A DNA stretch of 64,000 nt from Phycisphaerae bacterium (GTDB lineage Bacteria > Planctomycetota > Phycisphaerae > UBA1845 > Fen-1342). The stretch lies in the NCBI GenBank assembly GCA_030428945.1, contig JAUIEC010000002.1, forward strand, positions 310,001 through 374,000, written 5' to 3'. The notes under the pieces were generated by a model. It was not told the origin of the DNA, did not search any database, and worked only from the letters and a program-made list of their open reading frames with translations. A program made the translations under genes and the position numbers. How positions within the stretch are numbered: the stretch's first letter is position 1; every line of letters begins with the position of its first letter. Of the stretch, positions 35,510 through 43,982 are shown in pieces.

Positions 35510-36937
35510 TTAGCCGAGCAGGCTCAGAACCTGCTGCGGCGTCTGGTTGGCGAGGGCGGCCACCGAGGTGCCCGCGCTGACCAGGATCTGGTTCCGGGTC
35601 AGTTGCGAGGTCTCGTACGCGAAGTCCGCGTCCCGGATCGCGGATTCCGCGGCCATCAGGTTCTCGGCCGTGATGCCGAGCTGGTTGGCGGTCGTGTCCA
35701 GCGTGTTCCGCTCGAAGGCGCCGAGTCGTCCGCGGAGGACGGCGACCTGGGTGATCGACTCGCTGAGCACTTCCTGGGCCCGGGCGGCCCCGTCGTTGAG
35801 CAGCGAGTGGGACCCGCCGGTCTGCAACTGCGAGAGGAAGCCGATCGTGCGGTTGCCGAGTCGCGAGGCGGCCACCGAGCCGACGCCCAGGTTGACCTGC
35901 TGGTTGGTGTTGACTTCCGGCCCGACCTGGAAGAGCGCCCCGCCGGACGTGATCGCGAAGTTGGTGGTCCCGAGTCCGAAGGTGGTATCGAGATCGACTT
36001 CGAGGTCGAGCGTGGCCGTGCGGAGCGAGAGGTCGTTGCCGTCGCCGACGCTCAGGGTTCCGTTGATCAGGGCGACCGCGTCGCGGCCTTCGTCGCGGAT
36101 CACGTTGGCCCCGTCGAGGTCCTGGGTCGGGAAGTTGCCGGTGATCGTCTGCACCGAGACGAACTGCCGGCTGCCGAGTCCGATGCTGGTCAACTGGACG
36201 CCGGCGGTCGAGTCGGTCGGATCGATCAGGCTGGCGGTCACGCCGGTCGCGTCGCTGACGGCGTTGATCGCCTCGAGCATCTGTCCGGAGCGTGTTCCGG
36301 AGGTGAACGGGAGGGTCGTGACCCCGTCGGGGCCGGCGATCTCGATCGTGACCGAGGCGGAGATGGTCGCCTGGGTGAACTGCAGCACGCCCGGCTGGGC
36401 CGAGGTGGTCACCTCGATGTCGATCGGCAGGTAGTTGCGGTTGCCGAACTGGGCCGAGTGGATCTTGGTCGCGTTGACGACGCTGGTGTCGACACCGCTG
36501 GTGACGTAGTCGAGCGAGCCGTCGATCAGTTGTCGCCCGGCGAACGTGGTGGTGTTCGCGATCCGGGTGATGCTGGCGATCGCCGAGTCGATCTGAAGCT
36601 GGTTGGCTTCGAGTTCCTCTTCGGAGAGGGCGCCTTCGTTGGCGCCTTCGACGATCAGGTCCTGGATGTCGGTCAGCAGTCGGGCGACTTCATCGAGGGC
36701 ACCTTCGGTGGTGGCGATGATGTTGCTGGCCCGCTGCGTGTTGGTGACGGCCTGGTTGACCGCGCTGATTTCGGAGCGGAGTCGTTCCGAGGCGATCAGC
36801 CCGGCCGGGTCGTCGGCCCCGCGGGTGATCCGCAGTCCGGAACTGAGACGTTGAATGGTCCGGTTGAGGCCGTTGTACGCGCTGTTCAGATGCCGTTGCG
36901 CGACCACGGCGCCCACATTGGTGTTAATACGAGCCAT
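35510..36937 (-). CDS. fliC: Flagellin, paralogue 2
   Basis: 475-residue flagellin similar in plan to its neighbour but clearly divergent: N-terminus M-A-R-I-N-T-N-V-G-A-V-V-A-Q-R-H-L, R-L-S-S-G-L-R-I-T-R-G, D-D-P-A-G-L-I-A-S-E-R-L and C-terminus E-S-A-I-R-D-A-D-F-A-Y-E-T with Q-Q-V-L-S-L-L-G. The ATG at 36937 has a strong AAGGAGG 7 bases upstream. That GGA-rich ribosome site is the kind of sequence CsrA binds. csrA is the gene immediately upstream, 78 bases away, so both may share a transcript. Two flagellins suggest a heteropolymeric filament. Confidence 0.95.
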   Translation of the reverse strand: MARINTNVGAVVAQRHLNSAYNGLNRTIQRLSSGLRITRGADDPAGLIASERLRSEISAVNQAVTNTQRASNIIATTEGALDEVARLLTDIQDLIVEGANEGALSEEELEANQLQIDSAIASITRIANTTTFAGRQLIDGSLDYVTSGVDTSVVNATKIHSAQFGNRNYLPIDIEVTTSAQPGVLQFTQATISASVTIEIAGPDGVTTLPFTSGTRSGQMLEAINAVSDATGVTASLIDPTDSTAGVQLTSIGLGSRQFVSVQTITGNFPTQDLDGANVIRDEGRDAVALINGTLSVGDGNDLSLRTATLDLEVDLDTTFGLGTTNFAITSGGALFQVGPEVNTNQQVNLGVGSVAASRLGNRTIGFLSQLQTGGSHSLLNDGAARAQEVLSESITQVAVLRGRLGAFERNTLDTTANQLGITAENLMAAESAIRDADFAYETSQLTRNQILVSAGTSVAALANQTPQQVLSLLG

Positions 36938-37015
36938 TGGCCATCCTCCTTGAACGGTTCGTGGCTTGCGAGAATGCACTGGTTGTCGAAAAACGAATAT
37001 GCGACGCTGAAGGCT

Positions 37016-37258
37016 TCAGCGTTGTTTGCCGGTCCTGCGGGGGGCTGAGACGAGTTTGGCGAACTCCTCGGTGGAGACGTCCGCCGCATTGCGGTTCTCG
37101 CGCTGGATGGCGTCGTACACTTCCTTGCGATGCACGGAGATTTCCGTTGGGGCGACGATCCCGAGGCGAACCTTGTCCCCCCGGATATCGACGATCGTGA
37201 TCTGGACGTTGTCGCCGATCATGATCGACTCGTCGCGTTGTCTTGAAAGCACCAACAT
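37016..37258 (-). CDS. csrA: Carbon storage regulator CsrA
   Basis: 80-residue RNA-binding translational regulator. The N-terminal [15 protein letters not shown] is canonical; R-L-G-I-V-A-P and the RNA-contacting V-H-R-K-E-V-Y follow, then a longer C-terminal tail than in E. coli. GGAAGGAG lies 6 bases before the ATG at 37258. It sits between fliW and fliC2: in Bacillus, CsrA represses flagellin mRNA and FliW sequesters CsrA until flagellin is exported. The same switch is likely here. Confidence 0.95.
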   Translation of the reverse strand: MLVLSRQRDESIMIGDNVQITIVDIRGDKVRLGIVAPTEISVHRKEVYDAIQRENRNAADVSTEEFAKLVSAPRRTGKQR

Positions 37259-37404
37259 CCGCGGCTCCTTCCTGGATTGTGCCTGGTGGCCGGATCGAGC
37301 GCTCGCCGAGGGCATGCGATCCGACAAGCATCACCGGTTGGGGCGGCAGCCACCCCGGGCTGAGCGGGGCATGCAGATCCCGGGCTGGCAATGACTTGAC
37401 GAAC

Positions 37405-37413
37405 ATTATAACA
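37405..37413 (-). promoter_or_regulatory. Extended -10 promoter upstream of csrA
   Basis: On the minus strand TGTTATAAT (TGn plus a perfect TATAAT, 37413-37405) stands about 147 bp before the csrA start in the fliW-csrA gap. I see no matching -35 box, but extended -10 promoters need little. It would allow csrA and fliC2 to be expressed separately from the long upstream flagellar transcript. Confidence 0.5.
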
Positions 37414-37450
37414 CGCTCCGTGACCGGTTCTCTACCCGGACTTGAGATTC

Positions 37451-37900
37451 CTAGGCCGTCTTTGACATTTCCTGGGGACGGGGGGCATCCATCAGCACGT
37501 GCCGCGTCGTGTAGCGCTTGTCCGACAGAACCAGTTGCCGACCGAGCATCGCCGTCGTCCCCAGCACCAGCGGGCCGAGCAGGTTCGCGGTCAACTGCCC
37601 GCCGACCTTGTTGACGATCGTCAGCACCTGGCTCTCCGACAGGTGCGTGATGCCGAGGCCGGCCAGGTCGTCCGGGCGGATCGGCGCCTGGTAGTCCGGC
37701 ACGAACGCGGCCGGGTCGCAGACGATGAATGCCAGGGCCGGGTCATCCAGGGACTGCAGCCAGTAGAAGACCGCGTCGTCGGTCGTCTGCAGCAGCGCGA
37801 AGCGACGCGCTTCCGGGAAACCCAGCAGGCCGTCCGGGAACGTGATGACGCGACCGTCATCCAGTTCCACCTCTCCGAAACGTGTGGTCTCGACGAGCAT
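37451..37900 (-). CDS. fliW: Flagellar assembly factor FliW
   Basis: 149-residue beta-barrel protein that binds CsrA and flagellin in the cytoplasm. It shows the typical T-T-R-F-G-E-V-E-L-D start, I-T-F-P-D-G-L-L-G-F-P-E, F-Y-W-L-Q-S-L-D-D-P-A-L-A-F-I-V and N-L-L-G-P-L-V. The ATG at 37900 aligns with family N-termini and has GGAG 8 bases upstream; earlier in-frame ATGs exist (37906, 37936). It is located between flgL and csrA, the common arrangement. Confidence 0.93.
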   Translation of the reverse strand: MLVETTRFGEVELDDGRVITFPDGLLGFPEARRFALLQTTDDAVFYWLQSLDDPALAFIVCDPAAFVPDYQAPIRPDDLAGLGITHLSESQVLTIVNKVGGQLTANLLGPLVLGTTAMLGRQLVLSDKRYTTRHVLMDAPRPQEMSKTA

Positions 37901-38092
37901 TTCCATTGCTCCAACTGGCTCACCCTTCGTGGTCAACCCGACGCGGCAGCACCGCGGCCCCGCGCAGGGCCAACGACGGTGCCCGTTCGATCGGGCGGGT
38001 CCTCCGGATCCCCATCCGTCCCCTGGACGAATGGACCGCGACCGACCGCCGAGCCAGGGGCGGACAGCCGCTGCGATCGCCGCAGCGATCGA

Positions 38093-40012
38093 CTACAGAA
38101 AATCGAGCAGCGACAGGTTCTGCAGTTGGGCCGCACTCGACAGGTTCGCCTGCAGGGCGGTCTGCAACTGCTGAAACCGAATCACCGATTCGGTCAGGTC
38201 CGCGTCGCGCACATCGCTCCGCAGAATCTCCGTCGCGGACGTCTCGTTGGCGACCCGCTCCTCGCGTTGCAGCAGCGTGGACGCCGTGGCGGCCAGGCGA
38301 CCCTGGGCTGCCAGCGTGTTGTCAAGATTGCGATCCAGCCGCTCGGCGGCCGCCGTGATCGCACGCGTGTCGTTGGCCAGCAGCGCGTCGCGCAGCTCCA
38401 GCAGTGCCGTGAACGCGCTGTCGACCCGGATCGGGTTGACGTCGCCGCCCAGCAGCACCCCGCCGGCGGAACTCGTCGCCAGGCCCAGGTCCTGCACGGC
38501 CTGCGAAAGATTCAGCGCCTCGACCCGCAGCGTCCCCGGGCCGGCCGTGTTGTCCGTCAGCCGCAGCCCGTTGCCGGTCGGAACGAAGTCCGCCGTCACC
38601 GCGCCGCCGCCGACCGTGTTGATCAGGTCCAGCAGGTCCTGCAGCGTCGCGCTGTCCAGGTCGAGCACGTCCAGGTCGATGTCGACCTGCGTGCCGTCCG
38701 CCGTCGTGATCCGCAGGTCCTCGTCGTCGACCGTGAAGATGCCGAGGCCGTCGTTCAGGCTGGCCAGCGGCGTGTCCGCGTGCATCGTCCGCAGACCCAG
38801 CAGCGTCGCGTCGCCGCCGCCGTTCTCCATCACCTGCAGGTTCGTGCCGCTCGTGCGGTTGACGATCTCGAGCGAACTGCCGTCCGCGGCGATCCGGGCC
38901 TCGACGCCGACACCCGACTGGTTGATCCGGTTCAGCAGACCCTCGATCGTCTCGACACCGCCGAAGTCGATGTCGGCCGACAGGTCGCCGTTGCGAATCG
39001 TGATGCCGTTGTCCAGCGTCAGCCCGGCCCCGTCGTTCAGGTGCACCAGCCGGGTCCGCAGCGTCAGGGCCGGATCGAGATCGCCGCCGAAGACCAGGGC
39101 CGCCGGCGTCGTCGTCGCCAGCCCGAGTTCCAGCGCCGTCCGCCCGCCCGACAGGTCGCTGACCGTGAAGGCCGCCCCGCTGCCGGACTGGATCTGGATC
39201 GCGTTGCCGGCCAGGCTGGCCGTCAGGTCGTCGGGCAGGTCGGCGTTCAGCCGGTCGAGCACGTCGCCGACCGTGTCGGCGGTTCCGAGATCCACCGGGT
39301 AGTCGCCGCCGGCCGTGCTGATCTGGATGCGTCCGACCTCGAGACCCTGCCCCGAGGGACCGCGCAGGTCACTCAGCCGGGTCTCGAGCGTCACCCGCGG
39401 ATTCAGGTCGACCACGCCCGTCACCGGCGCGGACTCGGCCTGGAAGAGCTCCAGCCCGGAGATCGAATAGGTCTCCTGGCTCAGGTCCGTGTCGAGGATC
39501 GTCTCCAGCCGGCCGTCGTCGCCGCGGAACAGGACACCCTCCTGGTCCCAGACGAACGGCTGCCCGTCGGTCAGGTGTCCGCTGAACAGTCCGGTGCCGA
39601 GGTACTCGCGATTGCCGACCGCGACCAGTTGCTGGATCGCCGACTCGACCACGACCGCCAGGGCCGCCCGTTCGTCGGCCGCGATCGTATCGCTGACGGC
39701 TTCCGAGGCCAGCGTGTAGGTGTCGACGAGCGTGTCGACGACTTCCTGCACGGCGGTCTCGGCCTGCAGCACGGTTCCGTTGACCTTTCGCAGGGCGTTG
39801 CTGACTTCGCCCAGGATGTCGAGGCGGGCGTCGAAGCGGCTGGTCAGCGAGGCGGCGGCCGGATCTTCGCTCGGGCGCTGGAAGGCGAGCCCGGTGGACA
39901 GTTGGTTCTGGACCCCGAGCAGACCGGCCTGGTTGGCGCGGACCGAGTGCAGCAGGGACATGGCCTGCATGTTGTTGGTCACGCGTGCGGACTGGATCGG
40001 AATGACGTTCAT
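38093..40012 (-). CDS. flgL: Hook-filament junction protein FlgL, enlarged
   Basis: HAP3, the junction between hook and filament. 639 residues, about twice the common 300-320. The ends are flagellin-like: residues 1-60 with L-S-T-G-L-A-F-Q-R-P-S-E-D-P, and a C-terminal D-V-R-D-A-D-L-T-E-S-V-I-R-F. The extra length is three tandem repeats of about 100 residues (about 206-300, 316-411, 415-512), each with an L-x-D/N-L/G start, a beta stretch and a T-x-x-x-L-L-x-x-I/L-N helix, like the flagellin hook IN motif. Starts 17 bases after flgK. The final motif is L-S-L-L-D-F-L. Confidence 0.92.
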   Translation of the reverse strand: MNVIPIQSARVTNNMQAMSLLHSVRANQAGLLGVQNQLSTGLAFQRPSEDPAAASLTSRFDARLDILGEVSNALRKVNGTVLQAETAVQEVVDTLVDTYTLASEAVSDTIAADERAALAVVVESAIQQLVAVGNREYLGTGLFSGHLTDGQPFVWDQEGVLFRGDDGRLETILDTDLSQETYSISGLELFQAESAPVTGVVDLNPRVTLETRLSDLRGPSGQGLEVGRIQISTAGGDYPVDLGTADTVGDVLDRLNADLPDDLTASLAGNAIQIQSGSGAAFTVSDLSGGRTALELGLATTTPAALVFGGDLDPALTLRTRLVHLNDGAGLTLDNGITIRNGDLSADIDFGGVETIEGLLNRINQSGVGVEARIAADGSSLEIVNRTSGTNLQVMENGGGDATLLGLRTMHADTPLASLNDGLGIFTVDDEDLRITTADGTQVDIDLDVLDLDSATLQDLLDLINTVGGGAVTADFVPTGNGLRLTDNTAGPGTLRVEALNLSQAVQDLGLATSSAGGVLLGGDVNPIRVDSAFTALLELRDALLANDTRAITAAAERLDRNLDNTLAAQGRLAATASTLLQREERVANETSATEILRSDVRDADLTESVIRFQQLQTALQANLSSAAQLQNLSLLDFL

Positions 40013-40029
40013 GCCTTTGTTCCGTCGCC

Positions 40030-41730
40030 TCAGGTCAGAGCCAGGATTTCGTTGGTCATTTCATCCACCACGCTCAGGTACCGCGCGGCACCTTCGAACG
40101 CGGTCTGGTACTGCGAGAGATTGATCGCTTCCTCGTCGAGACTCACCCCGCTGATCGCTTCCCGCTGGGCGTACAGCCCCGTGTAGACCGCGTCGGCCGC
40201 CTCGGCGTCGGTCTGGGCGGCCGAGGCCTGCACGGCCAGGTCCCCGACCATCCCGAGGTGGAAGTCGCGGATCGAGCGCCCGCCGAGCATGCTGCTGGCC
40301 TGGTTCCCGTCGGTCAGTCGCGCGATTCGGCCGGCGTTGTCCGCGTCGGCCAGCGACCCCGACAGCGAGGCGGCGATCAGTCCGACGTCGCTGCGGACAT
40401 CGGCGACCACGTCCAGCGAGTCGGCGCTGGTGCCGGTGAAGAACCCGCCGATGCCGAGCGCCGCCAGCACGTTGCTGCGGTCCTCGGCGAAGTGGAACTC
40501 CAGTCCGGCGTCGGCCTGGATGAACAGGCGGTTGTCGGCGGTCACCGAGGCGCTCAGGCCGTCGATCGCGTTCAGGTCGGCCGCCAGGCTGTTCAGGGTG
40601 GTGTCGTCGCCGTTCAGGCCGTCGAGGTCGACTTCGATCTGGCTGGTCGTTTCCGTGCCGGCCTCGGTGTCGCGCAGCTTGACCAGCAGCGTTCCGTTTT
40701 GCGGCACGAAGGTCAGGCCGGCGGCCGGGTCGTTCAGGGTCGCGCCCGGATCGGTGACGTGGTACTCGCTGTAGACGGAGGCCATCCCGTGCAGGCCGAC
40801 CGCTTCGCTGTGCAGGCTGTTGATTTCGAAGATCAGGCCGCGGGACAGTTCGTCGAGTCGATCGAGCTGATCGCGGACGTACAGGTCGCGGGCGGCGACC
40901 AGGGCCGGGAGCTGGCCGTTGCCTTCGGACACGGGCGCTCCGGAATCGGCGAAGCGGATCGAGGCGATCTCGAGTCCGTCCTCGAGCCGGCGGTCGATGG
41001 TCAGTTCGCGGGCCCGGTCGAAGGCGACCAGCGGTTCGCTCCCGACGTAGACGTTGATCGATCCGTTCGGCTGCTCGCGGACCAGCAGGTCGACCATGCT
41101 GCCGAGGTCGTTCAGCAGCGCGTCGCGCCGGTCACGCAATGCGCTGGCGGTGTAGCCGCCCGCTTCCTGCTGGACGATCAGGCTGTTCAGTTCCGCGATC
41201 TCCTGCGCGGCGCCGTTGACCTCTTCGGCCGCGATGACGGCCTGCTCGTTCAGGTCGCCGACCTGGTTGACCAGGCCTTCCCGCTGACGGTTGACGGTCT
41301 GGATCACGCGGTCGGCGTTGGCGATCACCAGGTCGCGCTGGGTGATGTCCTGCGGGCTGGTCTGCAGGGCGGCGAAGCTGGCGAACAACTGGCTGAGCTG
41401 CGTCGAGAGATCGTCTTCACTGAGTTCGTTGTAGAGCGCTTCGGTCTGCGACAGCGCCCCCGCAATCACCTGGGCGCCGTCGCGCGTCGCGCCCGCCGTC
41501 CGCAGGCGACTGACCAGGGCGGCGTCGGTCTGCCGCTGAATCTGCGAGAGGGCCACGCCGCCGCCGGGCCGATCGCCGACCTGCTCGCCGCCAAGCTGCG
41601 CCGTCAGACGTCCCGTCTGGCGGGTGTAGTTCGGGTTCGCCACGTTGGCGATGTTCTGACCGGTGACAGAGATCGCGGCCTGGTAGGCGGCGAGTGCACT
41701 GCGACCAATCTGATAACCGTTGCCAATCAT
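40030..41730 (-). CDS. flgK: Hook-associated protein FlgK
   Basis: HAP1, the second protein of the hook-filament junction. The 566-residue product starts with the rod/hook-family helix L-A-A-Y-Q-A-A-I-S-V-T-G-Q-N-I-A-N-V-A-N-P-N-Y followed by T-R-Q, and ends with V-S-L-D-E-E-A-I-N-L-S-Q-Y-Q-T-A-F-E followed by A-A-R-Y-L, the FlgK signature. The length is typical. It lies between flgN (12 bases) and flgL (17 bases), the order expected if FlgN chaperones both products. Confidence 0.95.
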   Translation of the reverse strand: MIGNGYQIGRSALAAYQAAISVTGQNIANVANPNYTRQTGRLTAQLGGEQVGDRPGGGVALSQIQRQTDAALVSRLRTAGATRDGAQVIAGALSQTEALYNELSEDDLSTQLSQLFASFAALQTSPQDITQRDLVIANADRVIQTVNRQREGLVNQVGDLNEQAVIAAEEVNGAAQEIAELNSLIVQQEAGGYTASALRDRRDALLNDLGSMVDLLVREQPNGSINVYVGSEPLVAFDRARELTIDRRLEDGLEIASIRFADSGAPVSEGNGQLPALVAARDLYVRDQLDRLDELSRGLIFEINSLHSEAVGLHGMASVYSEYHVTDPGATLNDPAAGLTFVPQNGTLLVKLRDTEAGTETTSQIEVDLDGLNGDDTTLNSLAADLNAIDGLSASVTADNRLFIQADAGLEFHFAEDRSNVLAALGIGGFFTGTSADSLDVVADVRSDVGLIAASLSGSLADADNAGRIARLTDGNQASSMLGGRSIRDFHLGMVGDLAVQASAAQTDAEAADAVYTGLYAQREAISGVSLDEEAINLSQYQTAFEGAARYLSVVDEMTNEILALT

Positions 41731-41742
41731 GACTTCCTCTCG

Positions 41743-42276
41743 TTACCCGACCGCATCGATCCAGGTGCTGGCCGGACGACCATCCGGCTGTCCCTTACGC
41801 GTGTACATGTCCTTGTCCTGCAGGGCGTCCGCCGCTGCCGCGAAGACGCCGCGAAGATGCTCTTGCAGACCGCGTGCCACCTGGGCCACAACCTGGTTTT
41901 TTCTTTGCAGTTCCCGGGCAATCGTCCGTACCCGGGCGATGCGGGCGTGAATCCGCGAGGCCTGCGGGGCCGGCAGGTCGTCGGCCAGATCCGAAATCCG
42001 CCGGGCCGTCCCGGCCGAGTCCCGCAGGTGCTGCGCGAGCTGCGCAGGCAATGCCGGCGTTTTGTGCGCTCCCAGCACGCTGCCCAGCAGGCGGTGCTCG
42101 GCCGCCGTGCAGTCGTGCAGCCCGCGGGCGTCGGCCGCGCGGATCGCATCCAGCTTCCGCCCGGCCAGGTCGCACAGTTCGTCCAGTTGCCCGTGCAGAT
42201 CGTCAAGCTGCTGCAGCAGGTCCTCGACGTCGAGCGCCGGGCGGGCGGAGATGGTCAGGTTCGGGACGGCCGGCAT
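41743..42276 (-). CDS. flgN: Flagellar export chaperone FlgN
   Basis: 177-residue, mostly alpha-helical protein with the FlgN-type N-terminal helix L-L-Q-Q-L-D-D-L-H-G-Q-L-D-E-L and a late I-A-R-E-L-Q-R-K-N-Q-V-V. FlgN binds FlgK and FlgL before export; both genes follow directly. Sequence conservation in this family is weak, so the call leans on helical pattern and position. Its ATG overlaps the stop of the preceding flgJ-like gene by one base (TGATG). Confidence 0.75.
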   Translation of the reverse strand: MPAVPNLTISARPALDVEDLLQQLDDLHGQLDELCDLAGRKLDAIRAADARGLHDCTAAEHRLLGSVLGAHKTPALPAQLAQHLRDSAGTARRISDLADDLPAPQASRIHARIARVRTIARELQRKNQVVAQVARGLQEHLRGVFAAAADALQDKDMYTRKGQPDGRPASTWIDAVG

Positions 42277-42779
42277 CAGGCGGACTCCTCAAAGCTGCGA
42301 CCGAGCGCATCGCGCAGGATCTGCGGGTTCCAGGCGGCGCTGCGTTGCTGCGGTTGCTGTTTCAGGTCGGCCAGCCGCTGCCGGACCTGCTCGGACGACG
42401 CCCGCTGGCCGGCGAAGCGGCTGCGTAGCTGTTCGGTCAGGCCCGGCAGGCGGGCGGCGATCCGGTCGGCCAGGACCTGGTCGAGCTGCTCGCCGAAGAC
42501 GTCCTCGCCGCGCCCGCCGTGTCCGATCTCGCCGCCGATCGGGAACCGGCGGGCCTCGGCCAGCAGCGGGCCGACGAAAAGCTGCGAGACCAGCAGCGTC
42601 GCGGCCTGCTGATCGCGCCGCGGGTCGTCGTTGCCGGGCGGGCGGCCCAGTTCCTCGAGCACGCGGAACGTGGGGCCGGTGTCGCGCTGCGCGGCGATGC
42701 GTCCCAGGCGGGCCCGGGCGGCCGACTGCCGGTGGTCCGGTGCCCGGACGGAATCAGTCTGTTGCAGAGCTGCGGTCAC
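42276..42779 (-). CDS. flgJ: FlgJ-like rod-binding protein
   Basis: 167 residues matching only the N-terminal rod-binding part of FlgJ: A-A-T-L-L-V-S-Q-L-F-V-G-P-L-L-A-E-A-R followed by G-G-R-G-E-D-V-F-G-E-Q-L-D-Q-V-L-A-D and further helices. There is no muramidase domain, as in alphaproteobacterial and spirochaete forms, so a separate enzyme would have to open the peptidoglycan. The start is a GTG at 42779, five bases after the flgI stop. The position between flgI and flgN fits. Confidence 0.78.
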   Translation of the reverse strand: MTAALQQTDSVRAPDHRQSAARARLGRIAAQRDTGPTFRVLEELGRPPGNDDPRRDQQAATLLVSQLFVGPLLAEARRFPIGGEIGHGGRGEDVFGEQLDQVLADRIAARLPGLTEQLRSRFAGQRASSEQVRQRLADLKQQPQQRSAAWNPQILRDALGRSFEESA

Positions 42780-42784
42780 GGTGG

Positions 42785-43957
42785 TTACTCGGTGTAGATC
42801 AGTTGGGCGTGCAGCGTGCCGGTCTGGTGCAGTTGCTCCACGGCCGCGACAAGCTGCTCGCGCGAAAGCTGCAGTTGCGCCAGCGTGCTGAGCAGTTGCT
42901 GGAACTCGACGCCGCCGTTGTTCTCCGGGTCGACGCCGGCCACCGTGCGGGGCTGCTGGCCGGGCTGGCCGACGGCGACGGTGCCGAGGCCGGGGATCTG
43001 CAGGATGGTCGGCGAAATCGAAACGCTGCCGGTGAACGAGATCCCGTTCGTCCGGCGGTTGATCACCACCCGGGCCTGCTGCTCGGGCACCTCGATCAGC
43101 ATGGTCGACATGATCGAGCTGATGAACTGCGCCGGGCGGTCGAGGTAGTACGGCGGAATCGTCACGCGGACGCTGGTCGGACTGATCGCCATCGCCAGCG
43201 GTTCGCCGGCCACGACCTGCCGTCCGCGGTTGTCGCCGCCGCGGGCGAACGACTGCTGCTCGATGTTGATCGAGCGGGCCAGCATGCGGGCCCACGTGAA
43301 GCTGGCCTTGTTCTCGTGCAGCACGAGCGTCAGGGCGCCGTCCTCGATGAAGTTGTAGAAGAAGTCCTCTTCCAGCACGGCCCCGCGACGGATCGTGCCG
43401 CGGGTCGCGTTCTCGCCGGCCGCGATTTCGATCTTGCCGCCGCCGAGCGCCAGGATCGTGTCCAGCGCCAGCGTCGCTTCCTGCAGCGGCGTCGTCAGCA
43501 GTTGCCCGCCCGCGAGGCTCGCGGCCGGACCGATCGCCGAAACGGTCAGGTCGATCCGCTGGCCGGCGCGGGCGCCGTACTCGGGGATCGTCGCCTCGAC
43601 CGCGACGATCGCGACGTTCCCGTTCTGAGCCAGTTCCTCGATGTCGAAGACCGGGACGTGGTAGTTGCTGTGCAACTGCATCAGGGCCCGCAGCGTGGCC
43701 GGCGAACGGGCGCCGTCTCCGCTGCCGTCCAGCCCGACCACCAGTCCGTAGCCGAACAGGCGGTTGGCGTGCCGGCCCTGCAGCTCCGCGATGTCCTGGA
43801 CGCGGACCTCGGCCGCCACGCCGCTCGCCAGGGCGGCGACGAGCGCCAGCAGCACGCCGGCGGTCGCGGGTCGGGCGAGTCGGCGCCGGGCGGTGCCGGG
43901 TCGGTGATTCGTTTCGATCGGTGCGTGCATCGGTGCTTCCTGCGGTGCGCGGGTCAT
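42785..43957 (-). CDS. flgI: Flagellar P-ring protein FlgI
   Basis: 390-residue periplasmic protein forming the P-ring in the peptidoglycan layer. After a basic N-terminus and signal helix (about 29-48, V-L-L-A-L-V-A-A-L-A-S-G-V-A-A) come V-Q-D-I-A-E-L-Q-G-R-H-A-N, L-F-G-Y-G-L-V-V-G-L-D-G-S-G-D and later A-R-V-V-I-N-R-R-T-N-G-I. Its presence with FlgH implies a peptidoglycan layer and outer membrane. GGGAGG is 9 bases before the ATG at 43957; a second ATG (43930) is also possible. Confidence 0.95.
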   Translation of the reverse strand: MTRAPQEAPMHAPIETNHRPGTARRRLARPATAGVLLALVAALASGVAAEVRVQDIAELQGRHANRLFGYGLVVGLDGSGDGARSPATLRALMQLHSNYHVPVFDIEELAQNGNVAIVAVEATIPEYGARAGQRIDLTVSAIGPAASLAGGQLLTTPLQEATLALDTILALGGGKIEIAAGENATRGTIRRGAVLEEDFFYNFIEDGALTLVLHENKASFTWARMLARSINIEQQSFARGGDNRGRQVVAGEPLAMAISPTSVRVTIPPYYLDRPAQFISSIMSTMLIEVPEQQARVVINRRTNGISFTGSVSISPTILQIPGLGTVAVGQPGQQPRTVAGVDPENNGGVEFQQLLSTLAQLQLSREQLVAAVEQLHQTGTLHAQLIYTE

Positions 43958-43982
43958 GCCCGGGTGCCTCCCTGCGGCGGGT

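Noticed and set aside
33506..37048. An 1180-codon plus-strand open frame opposite both flagellins
   Set aside because: Antisense shadow; composition is dominated by Gly, Arg, Asp and Val, and it crosses two clear genes, a terminator and ribosome sites on the minus strand.
37499..42612. Long plus-strand open frames opposite fliW, flgL and flgK
   Set aside because: Shadows caused by third-position GC; no recognisable domains, and real flagellar genes occupy the other strand.
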